Shown here in pieces: positions 42,790 through 50,756 of a DNA stretch of 64,000 nt. The notes beneath the pieces are model-generated. The model was not told where the DNA came from. It saw only the letters and a program-made list of their open reading frames with translations, and searched no databases. Both the position numbers and the translations under genes were made by a program. Within the stretch, counting starts at the first letter, position 1, and every line of letters starts with the position of its first letter. The stretch is from Hymenobacter pini (lineage in GTDB: Bacteria > Bacteroidota > Bacteroidia > Cytophagales > Hymenobacteraceae), in the NCBI RefSeq assembly GCF_020421205.1, contig NZ_JAIZZH010000001.1, forward strand, positions 975,691-1,039,690. The letters run 5' to 3'.

Positions 42790-44802
42790 TTACAGCACCA
42801 AATTAATCACCTTCTCATTCCCGGCCTGGTCGGTGAGGCGGAGGGTAGCGGGGCCGTGGAGCGGCGGGCCGAGCTTGTCGTCCCGCTCCGAGTAGATGGT
42901 GGCATTCTTGTGCTCGAAGCGCAGCAGGCGGAACTGCCCGTTCACTTCCAGCTTGTAGCTGGCCAGGCCCGAGAGGTCGTCGCCTACTTTGAACACCACC
43001 CCGCCGGGGCCGCGGCTGATGAGGCGGGCCGAGGGGGGAATGGTATCGGTCAGAAGCTTGAACTGGCCGAACACCTTGATGGGAGCCGTAATGGCCGTGG
43101 CATCGGCATTCCACTTGCCGCCCACGTAAGCCCGGCCGCCTTTGGGCGTTACGCTGTAAATAGCCGTGCGGCGCGGGTCGGCGGCTGGGGTTTCGGGCTT
43201 GAGGGTGAGGGCCAGGGTTTCGTAGAGTGGAGTACGGGGCAGGTGCACCGTCCAGAGGCCCTGCTTGTAGCTGGTTTGCACGTACAGGGTATCGAACAGC
43301 GTTTTGGGGCCGAAACCCAGGGCCAGGTTGGTCGTGCTAAACCCAAATTCCCGGCCCGAGGGAATCAGGGCCTGCCGCTCGAACCGCTTGGTGATACGCC
43401 CAAACTGCAGGGAGTCGGGGCGGCCGGCGCGCAGGTCGTAGAGGTACACGTTCTGACTTTGCTCGGTGTAGCTGGGCTTGAGTGTGAGGCGGCGGTTGCC
43501 CCGGAACAACGTGAGGTTACCGCCCACGGCGGCCGTATCGGGGTCCTGGGCCACGGCTACCAGCAGGTTGCGGCTAATATCATAGCGCAGGCCCTGCGTT
43601 TTTACGGCCGATGAGCGGGTTTTGTGGTAGCTGTCGGCCACGCCGCGCAGTACAAACCGCAGGGGCGTGAGGTTGCCGTACGAGTCGCTCATTCGTACTT
43701 CCACGGTGTAAAGCTGACCCGGCTCCACGCGCAGCTTGCCTTTGCCGGGGCCGGTGGTGTACATGCTCAGGTCGTTGCCGTCATCCACAAATAACTTTTC
43801 CAGCTGTCGGCCCTGGGTAGCGCGCCACTCATAATCCAGGTGGCGGTTAATCTGGCGGGAACCTTCCGGGAACGGAATGGCATCAATGACGTGCTGGTAA
43901 TGGGGTTTACCGTTCACCAGCACCTCCACCTTCTGAATCCCATTCTTGTTCCACACCTGGTCGAACCGGTCGAAGCCCTGCATTAGCAGGCCCACGGTAC
44001 CATTAGCGGCAATAGTATCGGCCCACACGTAGCCGCCGCCGTTGGGTAGGGGTGGGGCTTTGGGGATGAAAACCGACTTGCCAAACTTGCCCTGCACCCG
44101 GGCATCAATGCTGAGCGCCTCTACCCCGAAGGCCAGCAGCGTGGGCGCCACGTGGTCCTGAATTTCGGGGAAGCCGCCCCACTGCAACGGGTTCAGCTGC
44201 TCATCCTGGGCGGTGCGTACCTCCCAGTGCAGGTGCGGCCCGGCCGAGCCGCCAGTATTGCCCGACAGCGCTACTACCTCGCCGCGCTTCACCGGAAACT
44301 GGTCGGGCTTGAAAAACAGCTCCAGTTCGTATGTCTGCTTCTCGTACTGGCGGCGGCGCAGCTCCTCGGCCACGGGGCCTTTAAAGTGGTTGAGGTGGCC
44401 GTACACCGTAGTGAGGCCATTGGGGTGGGTGATGTAGAGCACATTGCCGTAGCCGTAGCTGCTCTGCTTCATCCGGGAAATGTAGCCATCGGCGGCGGCG
44501 TACACTGGCAAATCCACGCGCCCGTCGGTTTTGATGTCGAGGCCCCCATGGAAGTGGTTGGGCCGCAGCTCGCCCATACTGCCCGCCAGAAAATTCTGCT
44601 GGCCAGGTTTGATGGGAAACAGAAAATATCCTTGCGGTACCTCCGGCCGGCCCGTCGAGGCTTGGGGCTGGGCTGCTTTTGGCTTCTCCGTAGAATCGGG
44701 CTCCTGCCCGCCGCAGGCGGTGGGCTGCAACCCCAGTAATAGTAAAAACGGCACCGCTACACTCAGCAGGCGGCGGGGCCGGGTAGTCAGGAAATCGGGC
44801 AT
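42790..44802 (-). CDS. M23 family metallopeptidase with a long C-terminal beta domain
   Basis: 670 aa from the ATG of MPDFLTTRPRR. A signal segment ends in LQPTAC (Cys30), an imperfect lipobox. The M23/LytM domain at about 60-210 has NHFHGGLDIKT (His85-x3-Asp89) and AGPHLHWEVR (His190, His192): a complete zinc site, so an active endopeptidase that cleaves peptide bonds in peptidoglycan stems or bridges is expected. The remaining about 450 residues are beta-rich and unusual in length for this family. Alternative start 17 codons upstream. The N-terminal hydrophobic region suggests inner or outer membrane tethering. Confidence 0.9.
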   Translation of the reverse strand: MPDFLTTRPRRLLSVAVPFLLLLGLQPTACGGQEPDSTEKPKAAQPQASTGRPEVPQGYFLFPIKPGQQNFLAGSMGELRPNHFHGGLDIKTDGRVDLPVYAAADGYISRMKQSSYGYGNVLYITHPNGLTTVYGHLNHFKGPVAEELRRRQYEKQTYELELFFKPDQFPVKRGEVVALSGNTGGSAGPHLHWEVRTAQDEQLNPLQWGGFPEIQDHVAPTLLAFGVEALSIDARVQGKFGKSVFIPKAPPLPNGGGYVWADTIAANGTVGLLMQGFDRFDQVWNKNGIQKVEVLVNGKPHYQHVIDAIPFPEGSRQINRHLDYEWRATQGRQLEKLFVDDGNDLSMYTTGPGKGKLRVEPGQLYTVEVRMSDSYGNLTPLRFVLRGVADSYHKTRSSAVKTQGLRYDISRNLLVAVAQDPDTAAVGGNLTLFRGNRRLTLKPSYTEQSQNVYLYDLRAGRPDSLQFGRITKRFERQALIPSGREFGFSTTNLALGFGPKTLFDTLYVQTSYKQGLWTVHLPRTPLYETLALTLKPETPAADPRRTAIYSVTPKGGRAYVGGKWNADATAITAPIKVFGQFKLLTDTIPPSARLISRGPGGVVFKVGDDLSGLASYKLEVNGQFRLLRFEHKNATIYSERDDKLGPPLHGPATLRLTDQAGNEKVINLVL

Positions 44803-45007
44803 TCGGGGAAAGAAAATCGGCAGCGGGGAAAGGAACGGTGTATGCCGCAGCAACGCCAGGGGCAGACACTATCGTGCCTTCCCGGACGGGAAAAACCAGG
44901 AGAAGGTTATTTCTCCCAGAGAAAAGTCAACGCCGGCCAGCCCGTATCCTTTTTCAAGTTCGGAAGAAAACGGGCTGCTATTCAGGCATGCAGTACAGTC
45001 CTGGAGC

Positions 45008-45622
45008 CTACTTTACGCCCAGGTCAAACATCTTCTGCTCTCCAATAAAGCCCGTGAGCTGGTCACCGATTTTTACGGGGCCCACGCCGCTGGGCGTACC
45101 GGTAAAAATCAGGTCCCCCATTTTCAGGGTAATGAACTGGGAGATGTAGCTGATGATTTTCGAGAAATCGTGCAGCATCATGCCGGAGTTGCCTTTCTGC
45201 CGCACTTCGCCGTTCACTTCCAGGTGGAAGTCAATGTTCTTCAGGTCAGTAAACTCGGCAACCGGCTTGAACTCCTGCGAAATAGGAGCGGAGCCGTCGA
45301 ACCCCTTAGCCAGCTCCCAGGGCAGACCCTTGCTCTTGAGCTTGCTCTGCAGGTCGCGGGCCGTAAAGTCGATGCCCAAGCCAATGGCGTCAAAATAGGT
45401 AGGGGCAAATTTCTCCTCGATGTTCTTGCCATTCTTGCAGATGCGCAGCACCAACTCTACCTCGTGGTGAATATCCTGGGAGAAATCGGGCAGGAAAAAC
45501 GGCTGGTTGCGCTGGAGCAGGGCCGTATCAGGCTTAGCGAAAATGACGGGGGCGTCGGGCGTTTCGTTCTGGAGTTCGGCAATATGTTCGGCGTAGTTAC
45601 GGCCGATGCAGAGGATTTTCAT
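45008..45622 (-). CDS. Fumarylacetoacetase-family hydrolase
   Basis: 204 aa from the ATG of MKILCIGRNYAEHI. The FAH catalytic-site pattern is present: IHHEVELVLRI (Glu metal ligands), GLGIDFTARDLQSK, WELAKGFDGSAP, and FTGTPSGVGPVKIGD. Members hydrolyse acylpyruvates or decarboxylate oxaloacetate in the cytoplasm; the specificity here is not visible. The longer open frame (43 codons upstream) runs into the divergent M48 promoter region and has no family match. Confidence 0.9.
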   Translation of the reverse strand: MKILCIGRNYAEHIAELQNETPDAPVIFAKPDTALLQRNQPFFLPDFSQDIHHEVELVLRICKNGKNIEEKFAPTYFDAIGLGIDFTARDLQSKLKSKGLPWELAKGFDGSAPISQEFKPVAEFTDLKNIDFHLEVNGEVRQKGNSGMMLHDFSKIISYISQFITLKMGDLIFTGTPSGVGPVKIGDQLTGFIGEQKMFDLGVK

Positions 45623-45875
45623 GCTCAGGGAGTTGAAGAGTACGGGGCGGATAGAAACCACCGGAAAGTCGGGCCAGCTGGGGAAAAGCTGCCGCAACCG
45701 GTCAAAAATAGCGTTTAATTCGCGGGCTGAAAACCTAAAATCAGCGTGCATCCGGTGGCTCTACACCACGGGTAAACATTTTGCCCACCGCCGCACGTAT
45801 AGCAACGCAGCCAGCCGGGCCGTTGCGGGCTGGCGGCATTTCTCTCCGTTTCCTTCCTCTCCACAGCCTATTCTC

Positions 45876-46670
45876 ATGCTCAAGAAAATTGCTCTGGCCA
45901 GCTGCCTGTTCGTGGCCGCCGCCTGCTCCACCGTTCCCATCACCGGCCGCCGCCAGCTTAGCCTCGTTTCCGATACGGAAATGAACACCATGGCCGCACA
46001 GGAGTACCAGAAAGTGCTGGCCAGCAGCCGCGTCATCAACAGCGGCGAACAGGCCGCCATGGTAAAGCGCGTGGGCCAGCGCATTCAGCAGGCCGTGGAG
46101 CAGTACTTTCGCCAGCAAAACCAGCAGGCCCAACTGGAAGGCTACCAGTGGGAGTTCAACCTCATTGATGATAAGCAGGAAAACGCCTGGTGTATGCCTG
46201 GTGGCAAAGTGGCCGTGTACAGCGGCATTCTGCCCATCACGCAGGATGAAAATGGCCTGGCCGTGGTAATGGGCCACGAAATTGCCCACGCCGTAGCCCG
46301 GCACAGCTCGGAGCGTATGAGCCAGCAAATGGCGGCGCAAGGGCTGGGAGGAGTAGTATCGGCGGCGGTGGGGCAGAACCCTACGGCTACCCAAAGCGTG
46401 TTCTTGCAGGCAGTAGGCGTGGGCTCTTCGCTCGGCCTGCTGAAGTATGGCCGCAGTCAGGAGTCAGAAGCTGACCACTTAGGGCTTATCTTCATGGCCA
46501 TGGCCGGCTACAACCCCGATGGAGCCGTACAGTTCTGGCAGCGGATGGACGCCCGCGAAAATGCTGCTTCCCCGCCAGAATTCCTGTCTACTCACCCTTC
46601 CAACGGCACGCGTATCGCCAGCATCCAGAAAGAGCTGCCGGAAGCTCGCCAGTATTATAAACCCCGCTAG
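45876..46670 (+). CDS. M48 family metalloprotease, lipoprotein (BepA/LoiP-like)
   Basis: 264 aa. Signal peptide with lipobox VAAACS (Cys17). HEIAH zinc motif at 134-138 and the third ligand in ESEADHLG. The family cleaves misfolded or mislocalised outer-membrane proteins in the periplasm. Start chosen at the ATG of MLKKIALASC; the frame is open 90 codons further upstream, across the divergent FAH gene start, with no signal peptide. Two small genes follow at 46697 and 47266 on the same strand, so it probably heads a short operon. Confidence 0.93.
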   Translation: MLKKIALASCLFVAAACSTVPITGRRQLSLVSDTEMNTMAAQEYQKVLASSRVINSGEQAAMVKRVGQRIQQAVEQYFRQQNQQAQLEGYQWEFNLIDDKQENAWCMPGGKVAVYSGILPITQDENGLAVVMGHEIAHAVARHSSERMSQQMAAQGLGGVVSAAVGQNPTATQSVFLQAVGVGSSLGLLKYGRSQESEADHLGLIFMAMAGYNPDGAVQFWQRMDARENAASPPEFLSTHPSNGTRIASIQKELPEARQYYKPR

Positions 46671-46696
46671 TGGCGGGCTGCTCTATCCAATACCTA

Positions 46697-47263
46697 ATGA
46701 AATACACGCTGCGCCCTGCGCTCTATATACTAAGCTCCGGCCTGCTTTTGCTGGGCGGGCTCACCGCCTGCGAAACCACGAAGCGAGGATTCCCGGAGAT
46801 GAGTGCACCTACTACCGACACCGAAGAAATGCGTCGGAAGCGGGAAGTGGTTAGTAAACAGATAGCCGAAGTATCGGAGGGGAAAATACGGTACGTAATA
46901 CCCCGGGAGCAACTTTCGGCGGCTTTTACCCGGGAGTTTGGCGATGGTACCGCCATCGATAAAACCATCATCCGAAAAGTGCAGGAAACGCCCAAGGATA
47001 AGGCGGTCTACTACATTGTAGGAATGGGGCTGCGCAACGGCATGTACCGGGCCATGGCCTTACCCCTGCAAACCTCCTCCGACAACAGCCTGTACCTGCC
47101 TTCCAATGCGGCCCGCTACATTATTACGGGGGTAGGATGCACGTTCTGCTTCTTCAACTTCGAGAAAAATGAAATTGTGGGTACCACCTGTGAGGAAAAC
47201 ACCGGCGGCAGCCGTTGCGACCTGCGCGTGGAGTCCAATAATGGTTTCTTTTCCCGCAAATAG
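46697..47263 (+). CDS. Putative lipoprotein downstream of the M48 protease
   Basis: 188 aa. Signal sequence LYILSSGLLLLGGLTAC gives a lipobox (Cys24). The mature part has no named family; it holds two close cysteine pairs, GCTFCFFNF and TTCEENTGGSRCDL. The start ATG lies 24 bp after the M48 stop. Operon partner of the M48 protease by position; a substrate, adaptor or unrelated lipoprotein, which sequence alone cannot tell. Confidence 0.72.
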   Translation: MKYTLRPALYILSSGLLLLGGLTACETTKRGFPEMSAPTTDTEEMRRKREVVSKQIAEVSEGKIRYVIPREQLSAAFTREFGDGTAIDKTIIRKVQETPKDKAVYYIVGMGLRNGMYRAMALPLQTSSDNSLYLPSNAARYIITGVGCTFCFFNFEKNEIVGTTCEENTGGSRCDLRVESNNGFFSRK

Positions 47264-47265
47264 CC

Positions 47266-47382
47266 ATGCTTAGCCGCAAATGGATTCTGCGCCTCTCGCT
47301 CACAGCCCTGGCCCTGCTGGTTACTACCGACCGGCGGCGCCCTAAGCCGGCTGCCGACAAGCCAGAAGCCGACGGTAAGTAG
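47266..47382 (+). CDS. Very small putative membrane peptide, 38 aa
   Basis: MLSRKWILRLSLTALALLVTT followed by a basic-then-acidic tail (DRRRPKPAADKPEADGK). ATG only 2 nt after the previous stop, which suggests translational coupling. A positively charged start, a hydrophobic span of 12-14 residues and a charged tail are what a small membrane peptide looks like. It might instead be a chance frame. Confidence 0.4.
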   Translation: MLSRKWILRLSLTALALLVTTDRRRPKPAADKPEADGK

Positions 47383-47439
47383 GCCAGGCGCGGCAATGGC
47401 GGGTATTGGAGCCAGTGCACAACATAGTAACGCAAAACG

Positions 47440-47465
47440 CCCCGGCCAGCAAGCCGGGGCATTTT
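47440..47465 (+). terminator. Rho-independent terminator of the M48 operon
   Basis: GCCCCGGC, loop CAGCAA, GCCGGGGC, then ATTTTG; preceded by AAAAC. It can also serve the convergent roadblock gene. Confidence 0.8.
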
Positions 47466-47500
47466 GTTTGGGATTACGGGCTGCTGCCGTACGCAGCGGG

Positions 47501-47881
47501 TTAGTTCAGCTGACTGGCGTGGGCACGTAGCACTTCCCGGGCAATGGCCAGGTTGGTGTCGCGGGAGTTAACTACCAAGTACAGGAATTTGGTGCCGGTG
47601 TTGGTGAGCCGCAGGAGGTGGTACTGCGAGGAAAGCGTGAAGAGCAGATCTTCAATAGTTTCGCCCGTTAGCTTAAGAGCCGCCATGGCTTTTTGCTTCT
47701 GCTTGATTACCTCCGTGTTGTAGGCCGCTGCCGTGTCGGGGTTGATGCTGGGCGAATTGGAGTGGGAAGCCAGGCTCATGCCCGAAGCAGTGTCAACCAC
47801 CGCAATGGCCAGCAGCCCTGGTAAATCAGTCAACACGTTATCTACTACTTTGCCAGCGGGGTTGTTTACGGAATACGCCAT
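47501..47881 (-). CDS. Roadblock/LC7-like domain protein
   Basis: 126 aa, no signal peptide. VDNVLTDLPGLLAIAVVDTASGMSLA, then a helical middle (EVIKQKQKAMAALK) and LLRLTNTGTKFLYLVVNSRDTNLAIAREVL. This matches the roadblock/LC7 (longin-like) fold of MglB-type proteins. In bacteria these pair with small GTPases (MglA) in gliding polarity or other control; no MglA is adjacent here. Assignment by fold pattern. Confidence 0.72.
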   Translation of the reverse strand: MAYSVNNPAGKVVDNVLTDLPGLLAIAVVDTASGMSLASHSNSPSINPDTAAAYNTEVIKQKQKAMAALKLTGETIEDLLFTLSSQYHLLRLTNTGTKFLYLVVNSRDTNLAIAREVLRAHASQLN

Positions 47882-47882
47882 T

Positions 47883-48284
47883 GTTAGAATGGGAAGAAGG
47901 GAAGAAGAGAATTAAAGCCTTCGACTGCGGCTACATGTACCAGGCAAAGTGCAGGGCACAGGTAACTCGGTGGCTAGAGCGCTTTTGTAAAGCAAAATTC
48001 CCCTTATCCGGCTGCGTATAAAATGATCTGTATCACATGTAGGCATGAAGTTGCTCACTAATTCACTCCCATCTTGCTCATTGCTGCGTGCCCACACCGT
48101 AGCAGAATGCACGTATGGGGTAGGCGCAGTTCGATACGAAGGTATGTTGCGCCTCTACTGCGGGCGTACGGCCTGCCCGGATGCCCTGGCCCGCTAAGCA
48201 CGTCAGGCCACCGGCTCCTATTCAGCCAAACTGCATGGCGTGTTGTAGGGGCCGGTGGCCTGAGCTATTGCAACAGTCTACTAC
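47883..48284. other. 402-bp spacer with one hairpin
   Basis: No gene seen. Contains a 17-18-bp inverted repeat TCAGGCCACCGGCTCCTA (48203-48220) / TAGGGGCCGGTGGCCTGA (48246-48263) with one mismatch and a 25-nt loop, just past the alpha/beta hydrolase end. It may be a transcript-end structure. Confidence 0.55.
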
Positions 48285-48992
48285 CTATGCCATTCCTTCC
48301 TGCACCAGCTCAATAAAGCGAGCCAGACGGTTCACCAGCAAATCGGGGTTTACTTTTTCCAAGGGGTGGGGCGTGTTCATGATGATTTCGAAGGTGCCCC
48401 TGGGCAGGTAGTCGGCGTAAGCCCGGGAGGCATCAACCCCGGCTGTTTTATCCAGTTCACCAACCAGCACCTGCACCGGAACTTCCAGCGTGCTCAGGTT
48501 GTGGGCGGTGAGCAGGGGCGCGTCGCCCAGGCCGCGCATGATGGCGGCCGTGGCGGCCAGTAGCTCCGGGAGGGGAGTGGGCGCGTGCAGCTGCTCCAGC
48601 TGCTCAGCGTACTGCGGCACTTTTTCCCGCATAGTGGTGGCATCCAGAAAGCTGGTAGCCTGGGCAGCGGAGGCTGGCGTCCAGTCGAATTTGGTGCCCA
48701 AGGTAGTAATGCTGCGGAACAGTTCGGGCCACGCTACGGCCGCTGCTAGGGCTGCGTACCCACCCATACTGTAGCCCAACACGTGCACTGGCTCCAGATG
48801 CTTGTCCAGCACGTACTGCCGGATTTCGTGCACCAGCTGTTTCATGGAGGGCTCTGCGGGCAGAGGCTGCCCCCCGTGCCCGCCGAAGGAGAAGGAGTGC
48901 ACATCGTAAAACGGGGGCAGTTCCCGCTTCAGGGGCTTGAACTGTGCCTCGGTGCCCAGGGCACCGTGCAGCAGCAAAACGGTATGTTTCAT
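48285..48992 (-). CDS. Alpha/beta hydrolase
   Basis: 235 aa. LLHGALGTEAQF (oxyanion loop), VLGYSMGGYAALA with nucleophile Ser in GYSMG, VGELDKTAGV (acid) and NTPHPLEKV (His) form a complete catalytic triad. No signal peptide; cytoplasmic esterase or thioesterase-like enzyme. Substrate unknown. The spacer on the 3' side is described separately. Confidence 0.9.
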   Translation of the reverse strand: MKHTVLLLHGALGTEAQFKPLKRELPPFYDVHSFSFGGHGGQPLPAEPSMKQLVHEIRQYVLDKHLEPVHVLGYSMGGYAALAAAVAWPELFRSITTLGTKFDWTPASAAQATSFLDATTMREKVPQYAEQLEQLHAPTPLPELLAATAAIMRGLGDAPLLTAHNLSTLEVPVQVLVGELDKTAGVDASRAYADYLPRGTFEIIMNTPHPLEKVNPDLLVNRLARFIELVQEGMA

Positions 48993-49037
48993 AGCTCATC
49001 GTGCGCGGGTCTCACAAAATAGCGGGCCCGCACAGCG

Positions 49038-50423
49038 TTATTTCGTCACTTCAGTCGCTAGCTCGTTCAGGTCCAGCCCATCAAATGTGCCTGATGACAT
49101 CATCAATAGGTTGGTGTTGGACCAGCTCTGGCCGTGCAGAAACTCGGCCAGCTCCTTGCTGTCAGTAAATACCCGCAGGTCGGGGCGCTGGAAGGCTTGC
49201 TGCACGGCCTCAGCCGGCAGGGGGGGCAGGCGCTTGTGCTCCAGCACGTGGGGGTTAAAGTACACCACGGCCACGTCGGGCGCATCGAAGGTGTGGGCGT
49301 ACTGGGGCAGGAAGGCCGGGTTGAGCGAGCTAAACGTGTGCAACTCCAGGCAGGCTATCAACCGGCGCTCGGGGTACTGGTTTTTGAAAGCGGCGGCAGT
49401 AGCCTTCAACTTGCTGGGAGCGTGTGCGAAGTCTTTGTATACCACAGAGGTAGCGCCTTCCCGCACCTTCTCCAAGCGGCGGGCCGCTCCCTTAAACGTA
49501 GCCAGAGCCTCGTAGAACTCCTTGCCTTTAATGCCCAGCTGCTTGCACACCTCTTTGGCCGCCGAAATGTTGCGCAGGTTGTGGGCGCCGAATACCTGTA
49601 CGGGTACTTCCTCATCCTTCTTGGTGATGAGGAAAGTTTTGCCGTCCCGGATTACGTGCTCGTGCGGCCCATAGCCGATGTACTTCACATCGGGCGAGCT
49701 GGGCACTGTCACCAGCTGCACCTGTTCATCGTCCTGGTCGTAGATGAGCACGCCGGCCTTGGGCGTCATCTCCGCAAAAATCTTAAACTGCTCCCGGTAC
49801 ACCTCTTCCGTCGGAAACACGTTGATGTGGTCCCAGCTGATACCGGAAATCACCCCAATGTGGTGCTGATACAAGTGAAACTTCGGGCGCCGGTCAATAG
49901 GCGACGACAGGTATTCGTCGCCTTCGATGATGATGATGGGCGCATCGTCAGTAAGCTGCACCATCAGGTCGAATCCTTCCAGCTGAGCCCCCACGGCGTA
50001 GTCGAACTTGCGGCCCAGGTGGCGTAGTACGTGCAGAATGAGGGAAGTAATGCTGGTTTTGCCGTGCGAGCCACCAATTACGATGCGCTGCTTGTCGCGG
50101 GAGGCTTCGTAGATGAATTCGGGGAAGGAATACACCCGCAGGCCCAATTCCTGAGCACGCAGCAACTCGGGGTTATCGGCTCGGGCGTGCATGCCCACAA
50201 TTACGGCGTCAAGGTCCTGGGTAATCTTCTCCGGGAACCAGCCTTCCGCGGCTGGGAGCAAACCGGCAGCGGCTAACCGGCTCTTGGCGGGCTCAAAAAT
50301 CTCATCATCGGAACCCGTAACCTGTGCCCCGCGCCGGTGCAGGGCCAGGGCCAGGTTATGCATAATACTGCCCCCGGTAGCAATCAGGTGCAGGCGTTGG
50401 AGCGAAGAAGGAGTAGCAGCCAT
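49038..50423 (-). CDS. mpl: Mur ligase-family enzyme, UDP-MurNAc tripeptide ligase Mpl-like
   Basis: 461 aa. N-terminal domain SLQRLHLIATGGSIMHNLALAL, then the ATP-binding GGSHGKTSITS, EGDEYLSSPID and FGAHNLRNISAAKE. The combination MurC-like N-domain plus shorter C-domain fits Mpl, which recycles peptidoglycan by joining the tripeptide L-Ala-gamma-D-Glu-meso-Dap to UDP-MurNAc. Mpl rather than MurC is favoured because the usual dcw neighbours are missing. A TACCTTTG box lies 26 nt before the ATG. Confidence 0.85.
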   Translation of the reverse strand: MAATPSSLQRLHLIATGGSIMHNLALALHRRGAQVTGSDDEIFEPAKSRLAAAGLLPAAEGWFPEKITQDLDAVIVGMHARADNPELLRAQELGLRVYSFPEFIYEASRDKQRIVIGGSHGKTSITSLILHVLRHLGRKFDYAVGAQLEGFDLMVQLTDDAPIIIIEGDEYLSSPIDRRPKFHLYQHHIGVISGISWDHINVFPTEEVYREQFKIFAEMTPKAGVLIYDQDDEQVQLVTVPSSPDVKYIGYGPHEHVIRDGKTFLITKKDEEVPVQVFGAHNLRNISAAKEVCKQLGIKGKEFYEALATFKGAARRLEKVREGATSVVYKDFAHAPSKLKATAAAFKNQYPERRLIACLELHTFSSLNPAFLPQYAHTFDAPDVAVVYFNPHVLEHKRLPPLPAEAVQQAFQRPDLRVFTDSKELAEFLHGQSWSNTNLLMMSSGTFDGLDLNELATEVTK

Positions 50424-50448
50424 TCAGGTAGCAAAAGGAATAGAGCCA

Positions 50449-50456
50449 CAAAGGTA
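50449..50456 (-). promoter_or_regulatory. Putative -7 promoter box (TACCTTTG) for mpl
   Basis: Exact TAnnTTTG match 25 nt before the start codon. Confidence 0.5.
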
Positions 50457-50660
50457 ATTAGGGAAAGGCAAGCGAAACGCGGAGCCGGCCGGCCGGGCAA
50501 GCGGAGGGAACAGCGCCGGAATCTGGCGGGTAGCCCGCTACAGTCCTTCCAGTGCCCGAAGCGTTACCCCTTATTGGCAGGTAGTTAAGCTCACTGGCAC
50601 CCTATCAGCATACAAAAAAGAAACCTTTTCTGCCAGTCCCGGATTGTAAAGCCCAGCCGT

Positions 50661-50668
50661 TAGATTTG
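50661..50668 (+). promoter_or_regulatory. Putative -7 promoter box (TAGATTTG) for dnaB
   Basis: Exact TAnnTTTG match 88 nt before the dnaB start. Confidence 0.45.
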
Positions 50669-50756
50669 TGCCCCTTTGGCTGAAAAGTTGAAGAGACCGG
50701 GAAGAAATCTACCCAAAACCGGCCCAACCTGCTTACCTTGTAGTGCTTAGTTAGTA

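Larger units (their letters stand above)
50424..50756. other. 333-bp divergent spacer between mpl and dnaB
   Basis: Holds the mpl -7 box (minus strand, 50449-50456) and the dnaB -7 box (plus strand, 50661-50668). No gene or strong hairpin seen. Confidence 0.5.
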
